Below, in pieces: positions 39,717-56,205 of a stretch of DNA of 64,000 nucleotides. The position numbers were made by a program, and so were the translations under genes. Position 1 is the first letter of the stretch. Each line of letters begins with the position of its first letter. Below the pieces are notes generated by a model, which was not told the origin of the DNA, did not search any database, and saw only the letters and a program-made list of their open reading frames with translations. Source of the DNA: Neocallimastix lanati (nom. inval.) (lineage: Eukaryota > Neocallimastigomycota > Neocallimastigomycetes > Neocallimastigales > Neocallimastigaceae); NCBI GenBank assembly GCA_016946835.1, contig JACVTC010000024.1, forward strand, positions 1,140,001-1,204,000, given 5' to 3'.

Positions 39717-42239
39717 ATGGGACTTCAAACGTGGCAGTATCTTCTCGGTATTACAAATGCCAATAGTGATACTCAATCTTATTATTCTTCAGATTTTCAA
39801 TATAATCAACCTTTATCTTTAGCAGATTCAAGGCAATCATTGAATAGTTCAGCATCTCAAAATTCATTATCAGAAGCTCAAAATGAAATTTTATCAACTA
39901 TTGAAAATCATTTTAAAATGTTGAATGATAAATTACAGAAAAAAGGTATTCTCATGAGAAATATATTAAATATATATATATATATATAATTTTTATATAA
40001 GATAACATTTTATGAAGTATATTGAAATAATTTATTATGTTTTATTATTTCGAAATTAAATTAAAATTAAATATATATATATACATGTGTTAATTTATCA
40101 ATAAAAAAGAACAAATGGAAAATTATTTAGGAATTATAATTGGTTTTACAAGTTTGACAACCTCTTTTTTAGTATCTATACCTTTTTCAATTATAAGGAA
40201 TAGAAGTCGAGTAAATTTCTCATTTAATAAATCAATAATAAATTATTTTTATATTTATATATATAATATATATATAAATAATTAATATTTTCTGTTTTTA
40301 TAATTTTAATAACCAATAACTTTTTTTTTTTTTTTCTAATTTTAATAATCAATAACTTTATTTTTATTTTTATTTTTATTTTTTATCTAATATATATATA
40401 AATATATATACAATATTCTCTCAATATATAAAATATTTCTTTCAATAAATATATAATATTACTTTTAATATATATAATATTTCTTTCAATATATATATAT
40501 ACATATAACATTAGGCATTATCTTTAGCTAACCCTAACAATGTAGAATTAATTAATTTTTTAAATAACTTTTCAAAATTACCAGAAGGAAGACTAATTGT
40601 TGAATGTTGTTGTGAAAGTTTATTATACCAGAGTTGTTTTACCTTAACGGAAGATATTATTAATAATGTTAAAGATTTAATGGAAAATCCAAAAGATAAG
40701 AAAAAAGAAGAAAAAAATAAAAGAATGAAGAAAAATAACAGTAATAATAACAATAGTAATAATGGTCATCATCATTCTTCATTGAAAAAAAATAATAAAT
40801 CCGTATTAGTAAAAACAGTTGTCATAAAAAGGTAATACATATATATAAAGAAAAATAAATAAATAAAATTATAAATATTAAATCATTATTAATTTTTAAT
40901 TATATTATATTATATTTTATTTTTCTTTTACAAAATAATAATAATAATAATAATAAACTAAATTTTTATTCAATATTTATATTTATAATTAATTTTTATA
41001 TATAAAAAAAATTCTATTAATATATATATTATCAGTATTGGTTTTATGATTAGTTATCCAATGTATAAAAGTTATATTTGTCATCCAATATATTATCCAA
41101 AAAACATGTTTCAAAATTATAAATCTGTTTTTTCATCAATAAAAACAAAAATTGTAAATAATTTTATTCTTGAGGGATTCAAAGCAAAAACTCAGGGTGT
41201 TATAGCGAAAGCTTCCTCACCTTCACTCGTGAATCAAACTCAAATGAATACTTCAATGATGATAATAAGCCCTTCTTCTACTACTCCTTATGATCCTTCT
41301 TATTTAGAACATATGCCAATCATTGATACTACCAGATGGTATTCAAAGTTCTTTACTACTGTATTTTATTGGATATCTTATGATATAGTGGAAAGATTAG
41401 TCTATAAAGGAATCACTCATTTCTATTTCAGAAGTAATAGTAGTAATAGCAAAAGAGGAGGTAAAGAATTACAAAGAAAACCTATATCTAATGGTCGTCA
41501 AAATAGTCATAATCAAAATCAAAATCAAAATCAAAATCAAAATCAAAATCAAAATCATAATAATAATCAAAGTAGCAATGATCAACAAGATCAAAATGGT
41601 AATATAAATAATGCTAGTAGTAGTTTAGATGAAAATAATCTTCCACCTCAATCCATGCAAAATTCATTCTCACAAGAGCAATCCTCTTCCAATAAGGAAC
41701 AACGTCAAAATAATGGAAGATCACCACAACATGCTAAAGTCTTGAAAATATCCACTACCATGCTTAAAAGAGTATATATTGATGTTTTCTGTCGATTAGC
41801 TAGTAGTATTATTACAAAAGTGATCACTTATCCTTTGGATACGATTTGTGTAAAACTCTTAACCAACGGAACAGAAATTCAAACTAATCTTCAATCCATC
41901 ACCACTTCCACCATCACCGACGCCCCTTTAAATTCCGTTGACGCTATAAGTCAACCTTCTTCCTTCCCAATATCAGAAAATTATCCTCTTCTTAATCCGG
42001 ATATTCATGGTTTCTGGAGTTGTTGTAAAACAATTTACCAAACCGAAGGTATTCTCGGATTTTATGAAGACTTTTTATATAGTATGATTCCAGAAATTCT
42101 TTTAAATACCATGATATTAGAAGTTACATTCTATGCCACCACTTATCTCTTAAAGTACGTTGAAAATAAATATGAAATAATACCCAAATCAAAATATAGA
42201 CATAACCATAAAAAAAGAAGAAAGAATAGAATAGAATAG
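39717..42239 (+). CDS. SLC25A46/Ugo1-like outer-membrane carrier, 4 exons
   Basis: Exons: 39717-39945, 40110-40210, 40515-40831 and 41036-42239 (229+101+317+1204 nt), giving 616 residues. Donors are GTATTC, GTAAAT and GTAATA and the phases 1, 0, 2 all join. Carrier-like elements: LGIIIGFTSLTTSFLVSIPF at about residues 81-100; a long Asn/Gln/Ser-rich insert with a QN run near 373-392; a carrier-type TYPLDTICVKLL near 480; and GFWSCCKTIYQTEGILGFYE before a last helix pair. These match the C-terminal half of SLC25A46/Ugo1, outer-membrane members of the mitochondrial carrier family that work in membrane fusion, lipid and ER contact rather than solute exchange. The length exceeds the family (about 420-500) because of low-complexity inserts. 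The assignment rests on the last 120 residues; a diverged ordinary carrier is the alternative. In this clade the site would be the hydrogenosome. Confidence 0.68.
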
Positions 42240-43170
42240 AAAATAATAAATAAATAAATAAATAATAGTTATTAATAATATTTATTAATAATAATAATAA
42301 ATAATAATTATATATATACATATATAATCGTATTTAAAATAAAAAAAAAAAAAAAAATAAAATAAAAAAAAAAAAAATAAAAAAATAATAATAATAATAA
42401 TAAAATAAAATAAAAAAATTAAAAATTAAAAATTAAAATAAAATAAAAAAAATAAAATAAAATAAAAATAAAATTAAAAAATAAATATAATATATATATA
42501 TATATATAGGTAAATTATATATATATAAATTTAGAATGTAAAAGATATATATATATATATATATATATATCTTTTTTATTTTTATGTTTACTATACAAAT
42601 ACTTATATATAATAATATTTAAAAATAAACAATTTTAAATTAATATCTATTATTATTATTATTTTAAAAATTGGATATTTAAAAAAATAATATTATTATT
42701 AATATTAAAATATATATATATATATATTTTTATTTTATTTTATTTTATTCAGTCTATACTTTATATATATATATATATATTTATATATTTTTCTAAATGA
42801 GAAATAATACAAATAATACAAGTAGATTATTTCCATTTTTTTTTTTAAAAAAAAAAAAAATTTCTTACTTTAAATTTTACCACCTAACTTTCTTCATTGA
42901 GTTCATTGGGCTATAAACAAAAAGTTTTTTTTTTTTTTTTTATCATTTCGTTAAATAGAAGTTCATATAGTATTGTCATGATGTTCAAAATTCATTCCAG
43001 TTAAAAAAAAATAAAAAAAAAAAAATAAAAATATTAAAATTTATTATTAAAGAGAAAATTTGTTTTTTCATGCTTTATTTTTTATCCTTAACCAACCAAC
43101 TTCACTAGACCCATCCCCCCTTTTTAATTTTCTTACTAGGAGGAGACGTACGTAGTAAAACTATCAGGAG

Positions 43171-43229
<59 letters not shown>

Positions 43230-45545
43230 TTTATTAATTTATTTATTTATTGTATTTTATTTTATAAGAAAGATTAAGTGGTAAAATGATTTAAAGGAGG
43301 TATTATTAAACAAAAAAAAAAAAAAAAAAAAAAAAATGATAAAGTGGTAAAATGATTCAGAGGAGATATCATTAAAACTGGTTGCCTTCTCAATATTCAG
43401 ATAATATCTTTAATTTATTTATCGGTTAACAACGCGATAAAGTCAATACACAAAAATTTGTTCCATCATTTATCCAAGCAAACTGGTGAAGGTAATGGTG
43501 ACCAACCAAATTCACAATAAAACCATTGAGGAGAAAATTCTAAAAATAAGATCTTTAAATAAACTACTCATGATGAAATCATCAACAATAACATTATTTT
43601 ATTATTTTTTTTTTTTTTTTTTTTACAGCCTCCAATTATTGCCAACTTCAAACTTTATTAATTTTTTCATTTATTAATTACATGAATTATTATATATATA
43701 CATAAAATTAATAATAAAAAAAAATATAATAAATATTATTTGTCCAATTTTTACATAATAATATTTTTTAAATAAATAGTTAATATGAAATAAAAAAAAG
43801 TAATAATTCAAAGATAAATAAAGTGTTTAAATTAATAATTCAGAACAAAAATTTCATAGGCCATGAAACCTCACCTCCATTTTATAAGATTTCTGTATAA
43901 AAAGGAAATTCTTATTCTGGATTAAGGTTTGAATTGATTCTCTGAAAAAAAAAAAAAAAAAAAAATTAAAACTATGGTCTTCTTCTCACTTTCAGAGGCA
44001 TTGGGTCCTGCTTGCCCTGTCTTACTGTATTTTTTTGGCGTTGACACCCCTAGGTTAGTTTATGCTAATATTGTCGGAATAGTACCCCTTGTCGAGTAAT
44101 AGCCCTTGGCATAATTTCATAATTTCTGTATAAAGAGAGAGCCCCAAAATGGCATCACGAAATGGCGTTTTTGAGTAATCACCAGAAATGATTTGGGTTA
44201 TTAAGTAAAAACATCCTCCCATTCCTTTTTTATAATTTAAATTAACAATTTAACAATGTCTGTATCTCTTCCACCAAGAAGGAAGTTATATAGTAGGTAC
44301 CACGTCACATATATATTTTACACACTTACTATTTAGAAAATTACTAATATTAACACAATTACAACCAATGGTTTCATTCACTACATTATTAACAATGATA
44401 CTATTATTCTCACTATCATTAATATTAATATTCCTATTTTCACTATCAATACTATTACCTATTATTAACAATATGATTTCTATTGATTTTATGATTAATA
44501 TTTGTATTTTTCGTTACTACTATCAGAATCAGTACTTGATTCTACATTAATTCATATCTGTGTGACAACAGTGTTTACATTACTATTTTTTATCGGGCAA
44601 TATTTACTAATTATAAAACTGCTTTTTCATAAAGCTTTTTTTTTTTTTAATGTCCATAAAATATTTCATTCGAAATTCATTGAAAAAAAAAAAAAAAAAA
44701 AAAAAATTATTGACATTTAGAAAAACCAAAATTCCAATCGAGGATTATTTTTTTTTTTTTTTTTAACAAGGATACCGTCGTCTTCCATCATAGTGTCGAC
44801 TTTTGGCAACACGAGCATCGAAATTTATTTATATCCGCATCTGGTATAAAAATACCATCAGAATCCAATGCTATATTCAGGATATTTAAAAGTTGAGCTT
44901 TTAAGGTAATTAGAGACCGTCACAACAGCGTTTTATCAACAATCAAGATTCCATATTTATCACAATTATTGAAAAAATAACAATAAAAAAAATAAAAATA
45001 ACACCAATAATAATAATGATAATGATAATGATAATAATAAAATTATAATAATTATATTACATGATTATATAGTTTTTTTTTTTTTTTTTTTTTTTTTTTC
45101 TATTTTAAAACAATATTTTAAATATATATTATATAATATTTACAAAATAACCAAGAAAAAATTGACAATTAAAAACAAAAATAAAAAATTTACCTTTTTT
45201 TTTTTTTTTTAATTATACAAAATTTCAAATTTTATTTATTTATTATTAATTATTATTATATTACAAGATAAAAATAATATAATATTTATACTAATTCATA
45301 CCTTTATTTTGGTATTTATAAATACCGCTTTAAAGTAATAATAGAATTTTATATATAATAAAATTCATTTATTCCTTATTATAAGTAAAATTTTTTACAT
45401 ATTAACTTAATAATATATCAATTATTAATGCGTATTTTTTTTTCTTTTGTTTTATAAATTGGTTTTTATAATAATAAAATAAAAATTGATGTCTTATAAA
45501 ACATTCGATACTTTTTAAGTAAAAAAAAAAATAGTTTTAATCTGC
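42240..45545. other. Intergenic with GC-richer relic patches
   Basis: Mostly AT repeats. A direct repeat of about 45 bp (AAGTGGTAAAATGATT core) lies at 43268-43312 and 43335-43380. Patches at 43430-43560, 43860-44250 and 44760-44960 look like decayed coding DNA. The last, on the minus strand, reads DSDGIFIPDADINKF in one frame. A minus frame at 44286-44471 has a short CNCVNISNFLNSKC stretch. No family is assigned. Confidence 0.45.
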
Positions 45546-49440
<3,895 letters not shown>

Positions 49441-49570
49441 TAATTTGTACAACACATTTCCAATAATTTAATTAGTAATTTTTTAAAATTTTATTTTATT
49501 TGGAATTAAATTAATATTAATTTTTTTTTTTTTCTAAATTTAAAATTTAAAATCGAATAGGAAAAAAAAA
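49441..49570. repeat. Dispersed repeat, copy 1
   Basis: TTAATTTGTACAACACATTT CCAATAATTTAA (written in two parts), then TTAAAATCGAATAGGAAAAA. The same order of words is found at 52948-53030. Confidence 0.65.
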
Positions 49571-50294
49571 ATTATAATAAAATTACTAAATTAAAAATAA
49601 TAAATTTTTAATATATATATATATTTTTTAGTAATATATTTTAAAAGTATTTTAAAATTTTTAATATCATTGTAATAATATATTATTATATTACTATTAT
49701 ATTTTTTCAGGTCATATATTTGTTGAATTATTTTTTGTAATTATATAACATAAATAGTTTATTTTTTTTATCTTATTATTATTAAATTAAAAGTTACACT
49801 ATAGACAGCTTCTTTATTGGTAGCATTGCTTTTTATATTTGAACTGATAGAAACTACAGGAGATACCATACAAATAAAATATATTAATAAAACTATTCTA
49901 ACAACTGCTTGTAATAATAATTCTGTTAGTAGTTATAATTATTCAGAAGATAATTATTATATATCTTTAGTATTATTCTTTTATTCAATCTCCAGCTATC
50001 AATACTACTTAATTAGAAAATACTCCAAAAAAAAAAAAAAAAAAAAGTCATAATGGTATTCGTTATGACTAATTCATTAATGTTACCTTGGAAATCTACA
50101 TTGAAATCACATATAACATTAATACATCTACACTAATGATAATAATAGTTTGGTTTTTAAATAATCAATCACAATGTACTTTCCCTAAAAATTTTTTTAC
50201 AATTCGGAAAAAGAAAAAATATTCTATTGACTAATACTATTGTAAAATGTGTATTTATGAAAAAGACATTTGGATTAATTAAATCAGAAGTAGA

Positions 50295-50348
<54 letters not shown>

Positions 50349-50605
50349 TAGTTAAAAAAATATAAGAAGAAATAATTGTAATGTTCATTTTAATTTAAAA
50401 CAAGTTGTTAAATTTCATATTTAATAATTATAATACTATGTTTTATGGTTTTATAGTTTTAATTGTAGTTTTATTTATAACAAACAAAAAAAATAATAAC
50501 AGATAAAGTCCTTTATAAATTAATCCTGAAATTCAAATATGAAAAAAAAATTAAAATAAAAATATATTATATAAAATATTGAAATTAAACAATAATAATT
50601 TATAC

Positions 50606-50652
<47 letters not shown>

Positions 50653-50757
50653 ATATTTTATAGTTTTAATAAATATAGTATTATATACAATTTTATAAAT
50701 AATAATAAATATACAATTATGTGATAAATCGTTTACTAATCAATTTTATAATGCAGA
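49571..50757. other. AT-rich with a weak coding-like patch
   Basis: 49811-50053 is open on the plus strand (ALLFIFELIETTGDTIQIKY and on) but has no ATG and ends in poly-Lys. 50054-50300 is also GC-richer. It may be retroelement debris; not assigned. Confidence 0.35.
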
Positions 50758-50830
50758 AAACCAAGGTGTCCTTACTGTGGACTGCATGGAAATGGCGAGA
50801 ATGTCTTAAAGTCAATGGTATAATCCCTTG
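50758..50830 (+). pseudogene. Possible gag zinc-knuckle relic
   Basis: The plus strand reads RKPRCPYCGLHGNGENV, resembling CX2CX4HX4C with His and the last Cys lost. It lies in unalignable AT DNA. Weak call. Confidence 0.35.
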
Positions 50831-51160
50831 GGATTGGCTTGATATTTTCTATTGAAGGAATGGCAAATTATATTAATAATAAATTAGTTGAGTTTAGTTT
50901 CAAGAGACATCTTTTAATAATCACTGATTCATTTTAGATTTTCCTTCAATTGAATGTTATTCGCAAAAAAAAATATATATTCCAATGATGATTTAAATCT
51001 TTCGAAATATTATAGTAATTTGAATATATTTTTAAACAACAACTATTTATATCTATAAAAATACACTTTCAAAGCATGATGGAAATAATACTGAATTTAT
51101 TAACACTTCTTCAGTGTAAATTAAGAAACAATAAATGAAATAAAGATAATATAAGTGTAA

Positions 51161-51189
<29 letters not shown>

Positions 51190-51192
<3 letters not shown>

Positions 51193-51450
51193 TAAAAAAG
51201 AATAAAAAATAGGCTTGTAAAAGCTAATTCCATGATTACTCAAAAAATTGGATAATATTCTTATTTATGTATTCAGTGCTATTATCAAATTAAAAAGTTT
51301 TAATAGGAATATTATATAAATTAGAAGTTAATTTATAAAATTCAATAAATTTATTATAGACATCAGATTTATTATTAAAAAGCCATCAAGGAAAGAAAGG
51401 TTAGTAGTTATAACCTTGAAAGAAATTTCTAGTTTACTAACAACATTAGG
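51190..51450 (-). pseudogene. copia integrase-core relic
   Basis: The minus strand reads LINNKSDVYNKFIEFYKL, then NLYNIPIKTF, a stop, and FDNSTEYINKNIIQFF. This matches the copia integrase stretch from the Ks-EvF-KFk region to the DNGxE catalytic block (D and E kept). It stops abruptly at both ends. It belongs to an element separate from the one at 28.6-37.0 kb. Confidence 0.65.
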
Positions 51451-52490
51451 ATGGACCAGTTTAAAAGTTGGGTAGTGATTAAAAAGATTCAGAAGAAGAA
51501 AACGGTTTCAAATGTTAACAGAAAGTATGATATTAAGATGGAAGATCCAGAATTATTGAAAAAAAAAAAAAAATTAAAAATTATTGAAAAAAAAAATAAA
51601 ATTAATAATAATAATAATAATAATGAAAATAATCAATACGATATTCTCCAAGAAGATTTTTATGAAAGGAAAACTGAGCAGTGGGATCAACTAATAGATA
51701 TTGTTTTTAGCTCAATATTTGATCCAGTAAATTATAAATGGTATTAATAATATAAATATATTTAAAAAAAAAAAAAATTTTTTTATCATTTTTATTATTA
51801 TTAGTATAAAATTATTATAATTACTATTGTTGCAATTATTATAATTATTATTGTTATAAATTATTACTATTAATTATCATTAATTATTAATAATTATTAT
51901 TTTAATTTTTATTTTTAATAATATCATTAATATTATTTTTTTATCTTTTTTTTAAAAAAAAAAAAAAAAATTAAGATAAATTAAAATATAAAAAATTATA
52001 TAAAATACGAATAATATATAAAATTAAATAAAAATTAAATATATTAAAAGTAATAAGAAAGTGATATTGATTCCAAATGATATAGATGAAGAAAATCAGG
52101 AAGAATTTAAAAGTATTGGTTTAGAAATTGTGGATATTTATGAAGAAAATGAAACTGAAAATACTCATATAGTAACATATTATTCTTTTGCAATTCATAA
52201 TTTTAATAATTATTTTAGTTTTTACGCTATGGTATAAATAATATATTAAAATATATATATGTATATAATAAGTTTATTATTATCCAAATAGAACAAATAA
52301 ACGATATTTATCTTGAAAAATCGAAAATGGGAATATATTTTTATTAATGATGATAATGCCGATAATGATGACGATTTTTCAATTACAATTTCTGCCAGAT
52401 TTGCTATATCCATAAGAAATGTTAATAATTTATCTTTCTCATAGGTTAAAGGTAAAGTTAAAATAAAATATAATCCTTTAGTATAAAACA
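51451..52490 (+). pseudogene. Unknown spliced gene, third exon disrupted
   Basis: Exon 1 is 51451-51726 (MDQFKSWVVIKKIQKKKTV.. to FSSIFDP, with a poly-Lys and Asn run). The donor GTAAAT and intron 51727-52057 join in phase 0 to exon 2 at 52058-52231 (VILIPNDIDEENQEEFKS to FSFYAM), donor GTATAA. Exon 3 could begin at 52273 after AAG, reading FIIIQIEQINDIYLEKSKMG, but meets TAA. Plausible text (DNADNDDDFSITISARF) goes on in another frame to a TAG, followed by VKGKVKIKYNPLV and TAA. The protein is acidic and Asn-rich; I do not recognise a family. The splice sites and matching phases favour a real gene; the third exon has a one-base frame change or my exon model is wrong there. Confidence 0.4.
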
Positions 52491-52947
52491 AAATAATATT
52501 TATTGATATTATTATACTTAATTTAATTATATAATAATAATAATATTATTACTATTATTATTATTATTATTATTATATAAAAATTAATATACACATAAAG
52601 ACATAAAGAAATAAAATGAAATAAAATAAAAAAGCATTAATACATTTTAATGAAGATTCTGAAAAAAAATAAAAAAATGACAAGTTTATTAAACAAGTTA
52701 AATTATTAATAATGGTTAAGTAATGCTTAGAATTTAAAAAAAAAAAAATAATAATAATAATATAAATTTAATTGCCTAATATATATTTTACGTTAAAATT
52801 AAAAATAAATAGTTAATAAAATAAAAATATAAATATTCAAAATTTTATACTATTTTTTTTTTTAAAAAATAAATAAATAAAATAAAATTATAAACAATAT
52901 ATTAATTATTTAAGATATTATAAACTAATTAAAAATAAAAAAAAATT

Positions 52948-53030
52948 AATTTGTACAACCCATTTCCAATCATTTAAATTGGTTAATTAAATTTTTAAAA
53001 AATTTAAATATCGAATAGGAAAAATATATT
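52948..53030. repeat. Dispersed repeat, copy 2
   Basis: Second copy of the 49441-49570 unit (TTTGTACAACCCATTTCCAA, then ATATCGAATAGGAAAAATA). Confidence 0.65.
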
Positions 53031-53045
53031 TTTTATATATATATA

Positions 53046-53130
53046 TTAAATTTAAAAAAAATAATTTTTTAATAATATATATTTTGTTAAATTTAAAAAA
53101 AATAATTTTTTAATAATATATATTTTGTTA
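53046..53130. repeat. Tandem repeat, 41 bp x2
   Basis: AAATTTAAAAAAAATAATTT followed by TTTAATAATATATATTTTGTT occurs twice head to tail. Confidence 0.8.
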
Positions 53131-53770
53131 AATATTAACAAATATATTTAAATATTTAACCAGTGTAGAATTATAATTTTATTTATAAAATAAATACTAT
53201 AAATAATTTATTTTTTTCCTTCTTTTTTTTTTTTTTTTTTGCAAAATATTTGAAATTATAATATATCTTTTAAAAATTGAAAATATTTTTTTAAAAAAAA
53301 TATATAAAATATTTTTAAAAAAAAATTTATTATACGAATATATATTTATATTAACATATATAAAAAAGATTATTAATGAATAAAATTGAAAATTTTTAAA
53401 TTAAAAAAATTAAAAAAAAAAATTAAAATAAAAATATACTATTATATTATATAAAAACGGATAAACTGTAAAAAACATCAAATAAATATTTTATGTATTA
53501 AGTTTCAGCTAATATTTTTTATAATTTAAAAAAATGTTCAGAAAAAATCCAATTTATTATAATATTTTAATTTGATTCTATTATTTAATATTAAAAAGTT
53601 TTCCATTCAAAATCATTAGCTGAAAAAATTAAAGCTATTTCACGTATACATATCTATTTTATTACTTTATATTATAATACGTAACAGAAATTATTTAATT
53701 CACAAAAAAATTGTGGATGAGTCATTAATTTTTTTTTTTTTTTTTTGAATTAAATTTTCATAGGCAAATG

Positions 53771-53803
<33 letters not shown>

Positions 53804-55126
53804 ACTATTCTTCATAGCCATTTTTAATTTAAAAATATTTAAAATTTAAAGAGTTTTATTCTAATCCATAATAACTTTTTTTATAACATAATATTCAAAT
53901 TATTTAACAATTATTTATATATATTTTATAATTATCTAAAATAAATATACAAAATTGTTATATTTGTTGTATATATAATATATTAATATAATTATTGAAA
54001 TATTTATTATTTTTTAAAAAGTACTATAATAATTAATTTTATAGTATTATATTATATATTATAATTTTTTTTTTTAATTTTAATTTTTTTTTTTTTTTTT
54101 TACAAAAAGGAAATTTATGATTGCTCCAAATGGTTTTGCCACAATGGTACAATTATTAAGTTTTTTGACCATAAAATTACAATAATATAAAAAAATATTT
54201 ATACTAATATAACTAATATAAATTATATTTAAATATAATTTTGAATAATTGACACATAATTAAGAAACTATTATTATTATTATTATTATTATTGTTATTA
54301 TTATTATTATTTATTATTAATTATTATTATTATTATTATTTATTATTTATTATTATTATTATTTATTATTTATTATTTATTATTTATTATTATTATTATT
54401 ATTTATTATTTAATATTATTATTATTGTTGTTATTATTATTGTTGTTGTTATTATTATTTTTCTTTAAATAAAAAGATGTTTAATAATTTAGAATATAGA
54501 AATATTAATTTTCTTCTATTTCACTTCAAAATTAATATTTTATCAAAATTATTAATTACTAATTATTAAATTGAAGTCTTATTTTAATATTTATATTTAT
54601 TTTAAAAAAAAATTTATTTATTTTTATATATTGATAGATATTAATTTTTATTTTTATGTTTTACTTTATATTAGTAAAAAAAAATAAAATTTATATATCT
54701 TAAAAAGAGTAACATTAATAAACGCAATATTAACAAACAAGCAAGCAAATAAATAAAAAAGCAATGATAATAATATCAATAATCATAATAAAATATACCA
54801 TAAAAAAAAGAAATATTAAAAAAAGAATTAACAAAAAGAAGAAAAAAAATTACGTAAAATATTAAATTTGAAATTAACATAAAAAATTTTTATAAAAAAA
54901 TATATTAAATAATTATGAAAAAAAAAATTTTTTTTTGTATAAATTTTAATAACAATAATATATGATAATAATAAATAATAAATAATAGTAATGAATATTA
55001 ATAATGAATAATAATATAATTATATTAATAAAATCATGAAATTTTTATTTTTTAATAAAATTAAAATATTTTAACAATATAAATACAATGTATAATACTA
55101 TATATAATATTTTTATAAAAACAAAA

Positions 55127-55159
<33 letters not shown>

Positions 55160-55945
55160 AAAACGAAATTTTTATTTTTAGTAATTCCCATGTTAAATAA
55201 TGATTTGTTTAAGAATAATTTTAAAATTAAACATTAAAATAGAAGAAAAAAAAAAGTTTTTAAAATATATGTATGATTTTATTTCAAAAACTTATAATAA
55301 AATAAAATTATATTAATTTCTTTTTTTTTTTTTTTGCTTTTTTTTTTTTTTTTTGTTATTATTATTCATAATTATTATTTATTATTTATTATTTATTATT
55401 TAACCTTAAATAATATATGTGTTCTAAAAAATTAACTAATTAATAATAAATAAAATGTAATTAAAAAAAATTTAATTAAAAAAATAATTACACATAAATA
55501 AAAATCATGTTTTTTTTTTTTTTTTAATTTTATATTTTATTTATTTATTTATTTATATTTGCCCATTTTAATTGGAAATTAAAATATGGAAAAAGTTTAA
55601 TTATTATAAAAATATAAAATAATTATTAATCAAAATTCATTAAAAAAAAAAAAAAATAAAAAATATATAAAATTTTTTAGATTTAGCAATATTAAAAATA
55701 AAAAAAATGGATGAATAATATTTAATAATACTATTTAATTATATATTTTTATATTTACTTTGATTATATTTTTTTTTATTTTATTTTTGATTAAAAATAA
55801 TATTATTAATATAATATTATTCATATATTTGTTGTTAATATTATTATATTTATTAATTTATTTATTTTATAATTAATATTTACCATTTATTTATTTATTT
55901 TTTTATATATTCTTTTTTTTTTTTTTATACATGATAAAATGCAAT

Positions 55946-55993
<48 letters not shown>

Positions 55994-56205
55994 CAATTAA
56001 TCATTAAAATATATATTATATAAATATACCAGATTTTTATATCAATAATAAAAATATAGTAAAAAGATAGAAAAATTAGAAAGAAAAAAAAATAGAATAA
56101 TAATATAATACATTTTTTTTATAAAATAAAAAAAAAAATTGAAGATTAAGAAAGAATATTTAATAAATAAAGTATTATTTTTTTCAAAAAAAAAAAAAAA
56201 ATAAA
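53131..56205. other. AT-rich intergenic
   Basis: ATT/ATTT arrays at 54270-54460 and 55365-55400. At 53676-53745 lies one copy of the repeat found three times at 59040-59300. A tiny patch at 54111-54165 (FMIAPNGFATMVQLL on the plus strand) is too short to assign. No gene is seen. Confidence 0.55.
53676..53745. repeat. Dispersed repeat related to 59040-59300
   Basis: GTAACAGAAATTATTTAATT CACAAAAAAATTG (in two parts), then GATGAGT; the same words as the tandem copies 3' of the MITE at 58.8 kb. Confidence 0.65.

Noticed and set aside
41506-41560. CAAAAT repeat, considered as a separate repeat or a CRISPR-like array
   Set aside because: It is the in-frame Gln-Asn run of the carrier protein; no spacers.
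49811-50053. Plus-strand open stretch ALLFIFELIETTGDT..
   Set aside because: No ATG, ends in poly-Lys from a poly-A run, no family recognised; kept only as a weak patch in the intergenic entry.
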